Positions 24,218 through 34,810 of a stretch of 64,000 nt of DNA are shown here, in pieces. The stretch spans positions 14,142,240 through 14,206,239 of the forward strand of contig NC_049983.1 of the NCBI RefSeq assembly GCF_000003815.2, written 5' to 3'. Position 1 is the first letter of the stretch; each line of letters begins with the position of its first letter. The stretch comes from Branchiostoma floridae (Eukaryota; Chordata; Leptocardii; Amphioxiformes; Branchiostomatidae). Under the pieces are notes generated by a model, which worked only from the letters and a program-made list of their open reading frames with translations, was not told the origin of the DNA and ran no database searches. The position numbers and the translations under genes are program-made.

Positions 24218-25396
24218 ATTTTAAAGAAACCTAGTCCTCAGACTGGTTTTAAAAAAAACAGATAGTTACAAAATTAAACAATATACATCATAGCAAGACT
24301 AAATGATCATCTGAAATATATCTTGCAGTGATTTGTCTGTAGCCAAATTTTGTGTTGTTCCTGAATTTTCTGACGAACCAATCTTTATCTTTCTTATCAT
24401 TACACTATGGGAGCAATGGTATTTAGTTTCATAACAGAGTGAACTTAATTTTACCGTACATACAAAGTCTTGCGAATGCAATACAATGAAATACTTAAAA
24501 GTTGGTTGGTTAATTAACTCTGTTCCAAATCAAAACTAAACGCTTATTTTTAGTTAAAAGTTTATAGTTGTGAAAGAATAAATTTAATCTACCATCCAAT
24601 GTGTTGGACTGACAAAGTGCCAAATGGGATCAGGACGAGTTGGCCGCTTACCTGGTGAACTCAGCCTTAAGTGATCTGAAATCAACTCGGCCCAAAATTA
24701 ATTCTGTTCAACTCGACCAGGATTAGGATTAGGGTTAGGGTTAGGGCTAGAGGTGGGCTTAGGAATAGGAATCATGTTGGGTCTAGTTGGTATTGAAAAA
24801 GGGCCCGACATCCAGTCGCCGGCCTAACGTTGCGTATTATATAACGTACTGAGGGTTTGATACGACTGTGTATCGCCTAAAGCACTATCAGTAACACACT
24901 GAACCTTGTTCCGCATTCTATCTCGGCGGATCCTGGCATTACAGCACTATCTTGGCAAGGAGGTTGATCTTGGTGATAGCGAAGGCTGTTAGGTAGTACA
25001 GAAACAACGTGTCGTACCGTGAAAACTTCAGGGAAGAGCAGTCTGACGGGTACACCAGCCGCACTACGTTTTTTTTAGGAAGACGAGATCGACCTGCTGA
25101 CCTTTTACCTCGTGACTGTGCGTCATAGTATTTACACACGTGACCTGTGCCTAGTTAATAAACATGTAGCTAATGTTTAATGCTAATGTCCTGGTCTCCT
25201 GAGACTGGACCATGGAATCAATGACTGGACTGCCGAAGAAGCTAATGTTTAACCTTTAAGATACTCTGGATACCCCTGGTAATCTAGTACTGTGTGGGTG
25301 CAGCTACGTATACATGTAATGTACATTAAAGACATTAAAACATGATTTGGGCGTGATATTTCTTTTGTATTCTTTAATGTCTTGTTTTGTGTTTGT
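24218..25396. other. 5' flank of MS4A-like gene 1; part duplicated upstream of copy 2
   Basis: The stretch about 24887-25396 ('gaaccttgttccgcattcta', 'cagcactatcttgg', 'gtgacctgtgcctagtta', 'ctaatgtcctggtctcctga') recurs at about 33165-33600 upstream of MS4A-like gene 2. It therefore belongs to the duplicated gene unit and may hold the promoter or a non-coding first exon. Three TTAGGG units occur at 24729-24746. Confidence 0.6.
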
Positions 25397-27569
25397 TACC
25401 TCCATGAAATGTCATGGAGGTTATATTTACCTCCATGAAAAAATGGAGGTATAGTTTTGAGTGTGTCTGTGTGTGTGTCTGTGTGTGTGTGTGTGTGTCT
25501 GTGTGTGTGTCTGTGTGTCCGCATATTTGTGGTCAGCATAACTTGAGAACCTCTCGATGGACTACGATGATATTTGGTATGTAGGTAGGGGTTGGGAAGA
25601 CGAAGGTCAAGGTCAATTTTGGGCCCCCTGGTGTGTGGCCTTGGTACTGCAGCGCAACTTCCGGTTTTGCTATCTCGGTGTTCTGAACATGCTATGGTCA
25701 AGATTTTTAAGTATTAGATAGCTCTTGTGCTCAGGAAAAAATTACGTAAGTTTGGGCCCCCTAGCGTCTAGTTTTGGGATAGCAGGGGCATTTTTGTCAA
25801 AAACTTCTGACGAGGATAACTCAAGAAGGAAACAACGGATTTTCATGATTTTTGGTATATAGGTACCTTAGACAATGTTGTACAAGATTAAATACCAATT
25901 ATGCAAAATAAGAGTACATTTGCATAATTAATGAGGATATTATATCATGGCAGTTTTTTCAATGTATCTCTTGTCCTGGATGTGATATGGTCTTGACAGT
26001 TGGCTGGTAGATAGCTTGCAGTGTCATGACAAAGTGGGGCAGGTTTCAGCCCCCTAACATGTAATTTCGGAACTGCAGGGGCGTTTTTGTCAAGACATTC
26101 TAAAGAGGATAACTGCAGAAAGGATTGATGGATTGGCATCATATTAGGCATGCGGGTACCTTAGGCAAAGATGTTCATAATGATATACATTTTATGCAAA
26201 TGAGGACTTAATTTGCATAATTAATGAGGAAATTGTATAATTCCATTGTTTTCAATAACTGGACTTCAATAAATGTAACACATGTTAACTATGATAGGTG
26301 GAATATAAGCAGATACCAAATATGGTAATGAGGAACTTATTTGCATAATTTATGTAAAAATTGCAGAAACGCTTTATGATTAATAATGGGAATTTTATAA
26401 TTGTGACATGTGTACGTTAGTCAATGATGAACAATACGATGCATAAATTATGTTAATGTGTTAGTCAATTGCATGAAATTTACGAAAGCTCTAAATTTTC
26501 ATGGAGGTATGAGGTCGCCGAACTCTAGTTTACCCAGCGTTTGTGTGTGTGTGTGTGTGTCTGTCTGTCTGTCAACAAGATAACTCAAGAACGGCTGGAT
26601 GGATTAGTTTCATACTTGGTGTGTTGGTGGGGTGCGATGAAAGCTAGAAGTGATTAGATTTTGGGCCCACTAGCGGCTTCCCTTGGTACTGCAGCGCAAC
26701 TTCCGGTTTTGCTACCTCGTGTTCTAAACACGCTATGGCACGCTTTTTGAGTGGTAGATAGCTCTTGTGCTCAGGAATAAGGGACATAAGTTTTGGCCCC
26801 CTACCGACTAGGTTTGGGATAGCAGGGGCATTTTTGTCAAAAACTTCTGGAGAGGATAACTCAAGAAGGGAACAATGGATTTTCATGATTTTTGGTATGT
26901 AGGTATCTTAGACAATGTTGTACAAGATAAGATACTAATTATGCAAAATAGGAGTAAATTTGCATAATTAATGAGAATATTCTATCATAGCAGTTTTTTC
27001 AATGTATCTCTTGTCCCGGACATGATATAGTCTTGACATTTGGGTGGTAGATAGCATTAAGTGTCATGACAAAGTGGGGCAGATTTCGGCCCCCTAACAT
27101 GTAATTTTGGAACTGCAGGGGCGTTTTTGTCAAGACATTCCAAAGCGAATAACTGCAGAAAGGATTGACGGATTGGCATCATTTTAGGGGTGCAGGTAGC
27201 TTAGGCAAAGGTGTTCATAATGATATACATGTTATGCAAATGAGGACCTTATTTGCATAATTAATGAGGAAATTGTATAATACCATTATTAGCAATAACT
27301 GGACTTCAATAAATGTAACACTTATTAATTATGATAGATGGAATATAAGCAGATACCAAATATGGTAATGAGGAACTTATTTGCATAATTTATGTAAAGA
27401 TTGCAAAGCCGCTTTATGTTTAATGATTGGAATTTTATACTTGTGACATGTGTATGTTAGTCAATGATGAACAACACCCTCTCGGTAATATGGAATCGAC
27501 TCTAGTCAATTGCATGAAATTTACAAAAGCTCTAAATTTTCATGGAGATATGAGGTCGCCGAACTCTAG
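25397..27569 (+). repeat. 2.17-kb dispersed-repeat block of two ~1.04-kb tandem units
   Basis: The block opens with the hairpin 'acctccatgaaatgtcatggaggt', then a GT/CTGT microsatellite. Two homologous units follow, anchored by 'ttggtactgcagcgcaactt' near 25641 and 26683 (period ~1042). Both carry 'agatagctcttgtgctcagg' and 'atttgcataattaatgag'. Each ends 'tatgaggtcgccgaactcta' plus g (26532 and 27569). Related fragments lie at 3748-4215 and at about 12410. The microsatellites are at about 25457-25520 and 26535-26570. Open frames inside (25396-25701 -, 26644-26886 -) are repeat-derived. Confidence 0.8.
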
Positions 27570-28915
27570 TCTTAAGATAGTTCATGACCCAGATAAAAGT
27601 TTGATCTGAAATGCTAGAAGCAGCAAATGGAAATGAAATTTGCATCACCACAGATACCTGTAGCAGTTTATAAAAATGTATCAGAAAAGTTTGGATTTTT
27701 TTTACAGGTTTTATTTGCATCCTTCAAAATAGGTTAAATTTTGTCTATGTTTAATATATGATCTCCATGTATTTATCATAAGCAGTAAGCAGTGAACAAC
27801 TGATGGCATTATATCAAGTAGCACAATTTATGCTACACACATAAATGTAGTATCAACTTGCTGGCATTCAGTAGCCTGGTATTCAGTCGTAATATAAGTC
27901 TCTTCTCTGCAAATACATCTGGTCCAGCTTGTATTTGCAGAGAGGACAAAAGATACTTGAGAGCTGTAAAAGTGCTGGATACCAAGTAGACATTCATGGC
28001 ACACTGCAATATATAGTCTACAATGCTATTGAGTCAATTTAAATTTAGTAATCTCTCTCTATATATACATATATATATATATGTTACTGATATCTATGAA
28101 ATACAATAAGGGTGCTGTTTAAAAGTGGAATCTCAATTAGAGCCAATTAGAGCAATATAATGCTTGGCATGTCAAGTGAAGCCAGTGTACTCTGGAAACC
28201 TGTATAGCTAGATCACAATCAAAATCAATTTTCATAAGCACTGTTTTTGGTCTTGTACATGTCCGAATCTGGTCCTTTTAAAAGTAATTCTGATTTGAAG
28301 ATCAACCTTTAACTCATCCAACTTTGCTATGTTACCAACCCCATTACAATTTGTACTTAACAGTGTCTCAGTATTGGGTACTGGTATTATGGCATCAAAA
28401 TATGCTATGATGTATTCATACCTGGTTACATTCATAGCAAACTTGGAATGTACACATCTCTAGGTTATCAGCCAACAATGAGTTCTACATCACTATGGTT
28501 GACATGTTTTTTCTGCATAACGTGACATCATAGAAACAGCGGATTGCTCATTCTTCAACGAAGACCGCAGTCCGTCAGTCGAAAATTTGGGTCCAATTTT
28601 TTGTGTTAGAAGTTAAGCTCAGAAAAATGTCAGAAAAGTTACTGTAGTATAGAAACACCAACTGCATACATGTATCTTGTTACACATTACATATATATAA
28701 AAATATCAATTCATAGTCTTCTCACAAAAGTAGATAATACAACATTCACCAAACTGCTAGCAAATGCGCAAACACTTTCAATTGTAATACAAAAACAAAA
28801 CTTGTGCCCATGCACTGACAATGTGGGGGTAAAAGACCCAGTAGCAACAATTATGTATTTTCTTGTGTCATCTTGTTACGCATACGCCTGCTGCCTCTAC
28901 ATACACACATGTAAC
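27570..28915. repeat. Duplicated 3' flank of MS4A-like gene 2 (pairs with 33601-34810)
   Basis: From 'cttaagatagttcatgaccc' up to the stop codon, the sequence matches 33601-34810 nearly base for base, with small indels (for example an extra TA microsatellite at about 28060-28082). A minus-strand AATAAA (27710-27715, mirrored at 33742-33747) suggests that much of it is 3' UTR, about 1.2 kb long. Confidence 0.8.
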
Positions 28916-31900
28916 TTAGGCAGGTGGCTGGGTTTTGGTCTCGGCAGGTGGTTGAGCGGCTGCAGGTGCCTGAGCAGGTGCTGCACCAATGTTGGACTGT
29001 TGCATGTAAGGAGGCGGAGCCTGGGCGCCATAGTACCCCTGCATGGGGGCTGCTGCGGGGTACGGGTGCTGGGCGATGAACACCTGCTGCTGTGGCATGC
29101 CTCCAGCTGCACTGACAGTCGTGTAGGGAACACCTTGTGCACCTGGAACACCTGAATAAGGTCAGCAAAATTTAGAGCTCAGTAACGTGTCTAAAGATCT
29201 AACTGCTAGCTAGAATCTAGACAATAGGTTTAGATACACATTCATCAACACAACATCCGTTCATACATAATACCAAATACATTCATCAAACACATGATGA
29301 TGATAATTACTGCCCTAGTTGTGATATTCTCAAACGATACTACGTGTATGTGTTTGACATTTGTGTACTATCCTGCTATACATCACACTCGAAAACTTGT
29401 GTGAGCTTGAACAATGACAAACAAAATATTATTATTTACCTGTTTGCACAACAACATAAGCAGCTTGGCCAGGCATCGTGTTAGGTCCCTGGTTGTACAC
29501 AACCATCTGAGGAAAAAAAACTTGATTATAAAAATGTACAATCATCACTGTGCTTGTGGGTCATGTGGCATAACTGCAGAGTGTTTGTCCCAGAACCCAG
29601 AGGTCCTGGGACCCTATTCAGACCGGGCTTTTTTGGTCATCCCTGGACCGGGGGGGGGGCTTTTGAGGCCCTCCACTTTGAAGTCCTATAACTCTAAAAC
29701 GACGTGCCGTAGGGCCACCAAATTTTTAGGACATGATATCGACATAATATCTGACAAGTATTTGACGTTTGACGTTACGTTGACGTAAGATGACGTAATT
29801 ATGACGTCATCAATTTGATTATATTGGCCGGACCCATGAAAAAAGGGTATTCTCAGAAAACTTCAAGTTATTCTACCAAAATGTAACAACAAGTGCAGAT
29901 AACAGAATAATAATGTTTATTACGACTTGCGTTGCCAATAGTAACATCAATGACGTCAAAATGACGTCATGAAATGAAATGACGTCATGCACATCTAAGA
30001 TACCAGTTGGGCTCCGCCATATTATATCCACCACCTTGAATTTTTAAAAATACTTTTTTTGCAACAAATAATCACAAAGGGCAATGGAAATAGACTTCAT
30101 TCATCCATTTACATGGTTTTTGATGAAAAAATACCAGGTAGTTATAAATTTTAAGGGATAATTATCACGTTATTCTTGATCTGGCCATACGGTCCGCCAT
30201 CTTGGATTTTGGGCTGATGACGTCATCAAATTAGCATAATTTATGCATATATAATTATGTAAGATATGCTAGATAATATTAGATTTTATTTATGTAACAA
30301 AATAGCAGTAATATAGCAAATAAATGCGAAAAATACATTGTTAGAACCAAAAATAGTGATTTTTGGCAAAACAGCCTGTCAACAAACGGTTGCCATGGCA
30401 ACACGAAAAAATGGAACATTTGTCAAACTTCGTGAAATTGTTGCCAACAATATTTTAGGAAAACTCACCAAATTTGGTGGCTCTAGCGTAAGCCGTTCTG
30501 GCGTTATAGGACATCAAAGTTAGCGCGGGCCTCAAAAGCCCCCCCCCCCCCCGGTCTGAATAGGGTTAATCCTGTCATGTAAAAGTGGGTACCTGACTTC
30601 AGCTGGGGAGGTAAAGGGCAGTGGAAGGAAAGGGATGGGCTCTTCCTTCCAATACCATGCCCCAGTGGATAACAACCCATTGCCACTACAACCTTATTGA
30701 AAGAGGGTATAGGACTACCTCTACCTTTTATGATTGGACAGGCAGTAATATTCACATGCTATTTTCAAAATAACAAACATTTTCAAGGTGATCTTATAGA
30801 TGACATTCTAGCACTTGATAATCCTTTTTTGTGTGCTGCTGAATTGTGTATCTACAATATTGTACTTCAGACTTACAGGGGCATAATTGGGGTTGTTTGA
30901 GCTTGCCGGCCCACAGCAGGGCATGATGGCAGCTACGAAGGCCATAACAATCTCAATCAAGGCCAGCATAATATTCACCACATGCAGGGCTATGGCTGCT
31001 GCTGCACAGTCAGGATCATGGATGCTATGGGAACATTGATATCAACATTAGGAGCAATAGGTATTTAAGAAATAAAAACATATATTGTAAAATATATACA
31101 GACAGTGCTGGAATGTTTCGCTACTCCAGTAGGCAATACTGATTTTATCATATGGATAACAAGTTGTGCCAAAAAACGACTTCATTTTGTGGTCAAGAAG
31201 GTGACTGCACTTATAATTAAGACTTGGTTTATTGCACATTAAAAAAAGTTTACGACAAAATCAGTAAGATAGGAACAGGAGCAAATTTGTGTCATAAAAA
31301 ATTGCCTCTTTTTCCTCCTCAAATTAGTATTCATTTTCCGAATTTTTTTCTGCAATTTGCAAAATGCTCATTTTAATTGCAACTTCTGTGTATGATAAAC
31401 AGTACATGGTCACAAACATTTTTTTTGGTGTGGAAGCAGACAAAAATTACTTGGGTCAGTTGGATGTGATCCATAAACAAAGACAAGGCCTCACCTTGAG
31501 ATCCCGGACCAACGATAACCACGGTAACACCTTGCATCGACGATAGACCCGACAATGCCCAGGGAGAAGCAACAGACTGCAGACATGATGGTGAAGATCC
31601 CCAGTATCATAAGTCCAACCATCTAGCAGAACAAAACCCAGAACATCCCTTAGAATATTACAATGTCTTTCATAGATTGCTTAAGGAGAAGGTCACACGT
31701 GCTGAGCAACTGCATCTTCATCTTGACGCGGACTTGAGGTGATGAGCATAATTTCTTTAAGAAAACAGTCAAGAAATCTTTTGTAACAAGTCTGTTTGCA
31801 GTGCACTTCATGTTCAGAATAAGTAATAATATTTCACACTTAAGGAAGTTGTATAAACACAACTTCATATTAATGATTCCCATGATTGACAAAGAAAGTT

Positions 31901-32936
31901 CATTTTTTGTTTGACAAAACCCAAAAAATTAAGCTTGGCAAGGTCCATGTTCTCAGTATACACTCAGACTGAAGACTTAATGTGAACATGTGATATTCAT
32001 AGCAAATATAAACTACAAGCCAAACAAGCTTAAAGTACTGGAAATGAAATGGCAGATGACATAACATATATGTAATGTTATATTGTTAGATATACATTTA
32101 GAGCATCACGAATATTGTTGATGCATCATCTTGAAACCTTGAAACCTACCAGACCCTTGTTTGTTGGCTTTTTTCCACTGGAAATCGCCAGGATACCAGT
32201 GATGACAACCTGTGAGGAACAAAATACATTAGCTACCACATTTATGCATGAAACTTAGAAAACAATGCTATACAAAATGATCACAACTTGAAAGTGTAAA
32301 AAAACTAGAAAGGCAACCTTTTCATGAAAATGTAGAATGTTTTCCCCTTTTAAGTATTTTGTCAAGCTACTCACACACAATACTATACCATTAGGGTCAT
32401 CCTATATAGTATTGTGTGCGAATGAAAGAAAATAACGTCTACTTGGTTTTTGGATCAGGTCATTAATGTAACGTTAACTACACTATACCATTAGGCTAAC
32501 CCTATAGTATTGAGTGTGAGTAAAAAGAATTGTTCATATTCAAAACAACAGCTACATGTACTATCTAACCTATTCTCTAATTGACTACAAATTTCTCATG
32601 TTATTCAAAAACAGCTAATATCTAACCTAATTTTTGGTTGGCTACTAACAAAAGAAGATAGAAAACAATGTTTTTCCAATGAGATTTTATCAGCTCATAA
32701 AATCTCCTTGGATTTTCCCTACCGGGATTCTGGATCCGGAATTCCGGCAAATCAGGAGACTACAGTGTACTTACAAAAATGCCATTCCATATTGGTGCGC
32801 TGATGAAGTGGAACATGGTGAATGCACCCATGGAGGCAAACGCAGCATCCGCAGCTGTACCCAGGATGATGTTAAGAGATCCCATCACCACCAGGGTCCA
32901 GCCCATCCTTTGGAGGTACTTCCCATCGTACCCCAT
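28916..32936 (-). CDS. MS4A/CD20-like four-span membrane protein, copy 2
   Basis: Exons in transcript order: 32936-32775, 32209-32150, 31622-31495, 31024-30877, 29506-29440, 29151-28916; 266 residues. It starts MGYDGKYLQRMGWTLVVMG and ends ETKTQPPA. Four membrane spans are seen: 'VVMGSLNIILGTAADAAF'; 'IWNGIFVVITGILAISSGKK'; 'LMILGIFTIMSAVCCFSLGI'; and 'IALHVVNIMLALIEIVMAF'. 'APIWNGIFVVITG' followed by 'GKKPTNKGL' is a close fit to the CD20-family core. The loop between spans 3 and 4 has two cysteines (ARCYRG...DPDC). The tail has repeated P/A/Q and QGYYG motifs. Its core is nearly identical to copy 3 and more distant from copy 1. A ~950-bp transposon sits in the intron between exons 4 and 5. 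Confidence 0.82.
29612..30565. mobile_element. ~950-bp inverted-repeat element inserted in intron of MS4A-like copy 2
   Basis: The left end 'ccctattcagaccggg' and right end 'ccggtctgaataggg' are inverted. Both continue inward with a G (or C) homopolymer and 'cttttgaggcc'. The interior is non-coding and rich in 'gacgtcat' (29760-30240). The matching intron of copy 3 is 426 bases rather than 1370 and lacks it, which is effectively an empty site. Confidence 0.75.
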
Positions 32937-33600
32937 GTTTGATTGTAATCCAGTCCTGGTTTGAAGTCAGAGAATTGTTATAGCTATTAGACTACAGATT
33001 GGCACAAAATTTCAAATGTTGACGTTAATGTTACGTGTAAATGTCAGACTATACCATTAACGGTACGTTTTGTTTAGCCGGTGCGACTATACACGAAAAA
33101 CGTATTTACTTGTAATACATAGACGTTGTTTTTCTGTATACAGAACACACTGACTGTTGCTGTGAACCTTGTTCCGCATTCTATCACAGATAGAACGAAG
33201 GATCCAGGCATTACAGCACTATCTTGGTAAGGAGGATAATCTAGGTGATAGAGGAAGTTTTAAGGTAGTACATAAATGAATAAATAACGTGACGCACCAC
33301 GAAAACTTCAGCGTAGAGCTGTGTGACGGGCACCAGTTTGGAAGACGAGATCCACAGCTGACCTTTTACCTTGTGACTGTGGGTTATAGTATTATCACAT
33401 GACCTGTGCCTAGTTAGCAAACATGTGGCTAATGATTAATGCTAATGTCCTGGTCTCCTGAGACTGGACTGCCGAAGAAGCTAATGTTTAACCATAAGAT
33501 ATCCCTGGTAATCTAGTACAGTGTGGATGTGGCTATTGTACATCAAAACATGATGTTGGTGTGATCTTTCTTTTGTTTTCAATGTCTCATTGTGTGTTTG
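32937..33600. other. 5' flank of MS4A-like gene 2, duplicated from the copy 1 flank
   Basis: Bases 33165-33600 match 24887-25396. The segment then runs directly into 'cttaagatagttcatgaccc', which in the copy 1/copy 2 interval is displaced by the 25397-27569 block. No exon is recognised. Confidence 0.6.
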
Positions 33601-34810
33601 TCTTAAGATAGTTCATGACCCAAATAAAAGTTTGATCTGAGATGCTAAATGCAGCAAAATGGGAATGAAATGTGCATCACTGCAGATACCTGTAGCAGTT
33701 TATAAAAATGTATCAACAAAGTTTGGATTTTTTCTACAGGTTTTATTTGCATCCTTCACAATAGGTTAAATTTTGTCTATGTTATATGATTTCCATGTAT
33801 TTATCATGCATAAGCAGTAAGCAGTGAACAACTGATGGCATTATATTGAGAAGCACAATTCATGCTAAACACATAAATGTAGTATCAACTTGCTGGCATT
33901 CATTAGCCTGTTATCCAGTCGTAATATAGCTGCTGAGTCTCTTCTGTCCTCTCTGAAAATACGTCTGCTCCTGCTTGTATTTCAGAGAGGACAGAAGATA
34001 CTTGAGAGCTGTAAATGTGCTGGATACCAAGTAGACATTCATGGCACACTGCAATATATAGTCTACAATGCTATAGAGTCAATCTAAATTTAGGTGCTGT
34101 TTATAATTAAGTGGAATCTCAATTAGAGCAATATAATGCATGGCATGTCACAATCAAAATCAATATTTCATAAGCACTGTTTTTGGTCTTGTGCATGTCC
34201 AAATCTGGTCCCTTTAAAGGTAATTCTGATTTGAAGATCAACCTTTAACTCATCCAACTTTGCTATGTTACCAACCCCATTACAATTTGTACTTAACAGT
34301 GTCTCAGTATTGGATACAGGTATCATGGAGTCAAACATCTGCTATAATGTGTGAATACCTGGTTTATTAATAACATTCATAATAAACTTGGAATGTAAAC
34401 ATCTCTAGACTATCAGCCAACAATGAGTTCTACATCACTATGGTTGACATGTTTTTTCTGCATAACGTGACATCACAGAAACGGCGCGGATTGCTCATTC
34501 TTCAACGAAGACCGCAGCCCGTCAGTCAAAAATTTGAGTCCAATTTTTTGTGTTAGAAGTTAAGCTCAGAAAAATTTCAAAAAAATTACTGTAGGATAGA
34601 AACACCAACTGCATACATGCATCTTGTTACACATTAAATACATATAAAAATATCAATTCATAGTCTTCTCACAAAAGTAGATAATACAACATTCACCAAA
34701 CTGCTAGCAAATGCGCAAACACTTTCACCTGTAATACAAAAACAAAAGTTGTGCCCATGCACTGACAATGTGGGGGTAAAAGACCCAGTAGCAACAATTA
34801 TGTATGTAAC
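33601..34810. repeat. Duplicated 3' flank of MS4A-like gene 3 (pairs with 27570-28915)
   Basis: Nearly identical to the 3' flank of copy 2, including a candidate minus-strand AATAAA at 33742-33747. It contains the hairpin at 33941-33997. Confidence 0.8.
33941..33997. repeat. Hairpin, ~21-bp stem, within probable 3' UTR of copy 3
   Basis: 'cttctgtcctctctg' (from 33941) pairs with 'cagagaggacagaag' (to 33997), with a 14-base loop and one bulged A. The copy 2 counterpart (27901-27953) pairs through a changed 'ctgcaaatac/gtatttgcag' segment. A similar small hairpin lies in a CNT intron (about 13390-13442), so a tiny MITE family is likely. Confidence 0.6.

Noticed and set aside
24729-24746. Three TTAGGG units as an internal telomere
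   Set aside because: Only three perfect units in degenerate surroundings; too short to support a fusion or telomere-repair scar.
28851-29168. Alternative long frames over the last exon of MS4A-like copy 2, repeated in copy 3
   Set aside because: They are out-of-phase or antisense readings of the P/Q-rich tail exon; the in-phase frame ends ETKTQPPA.
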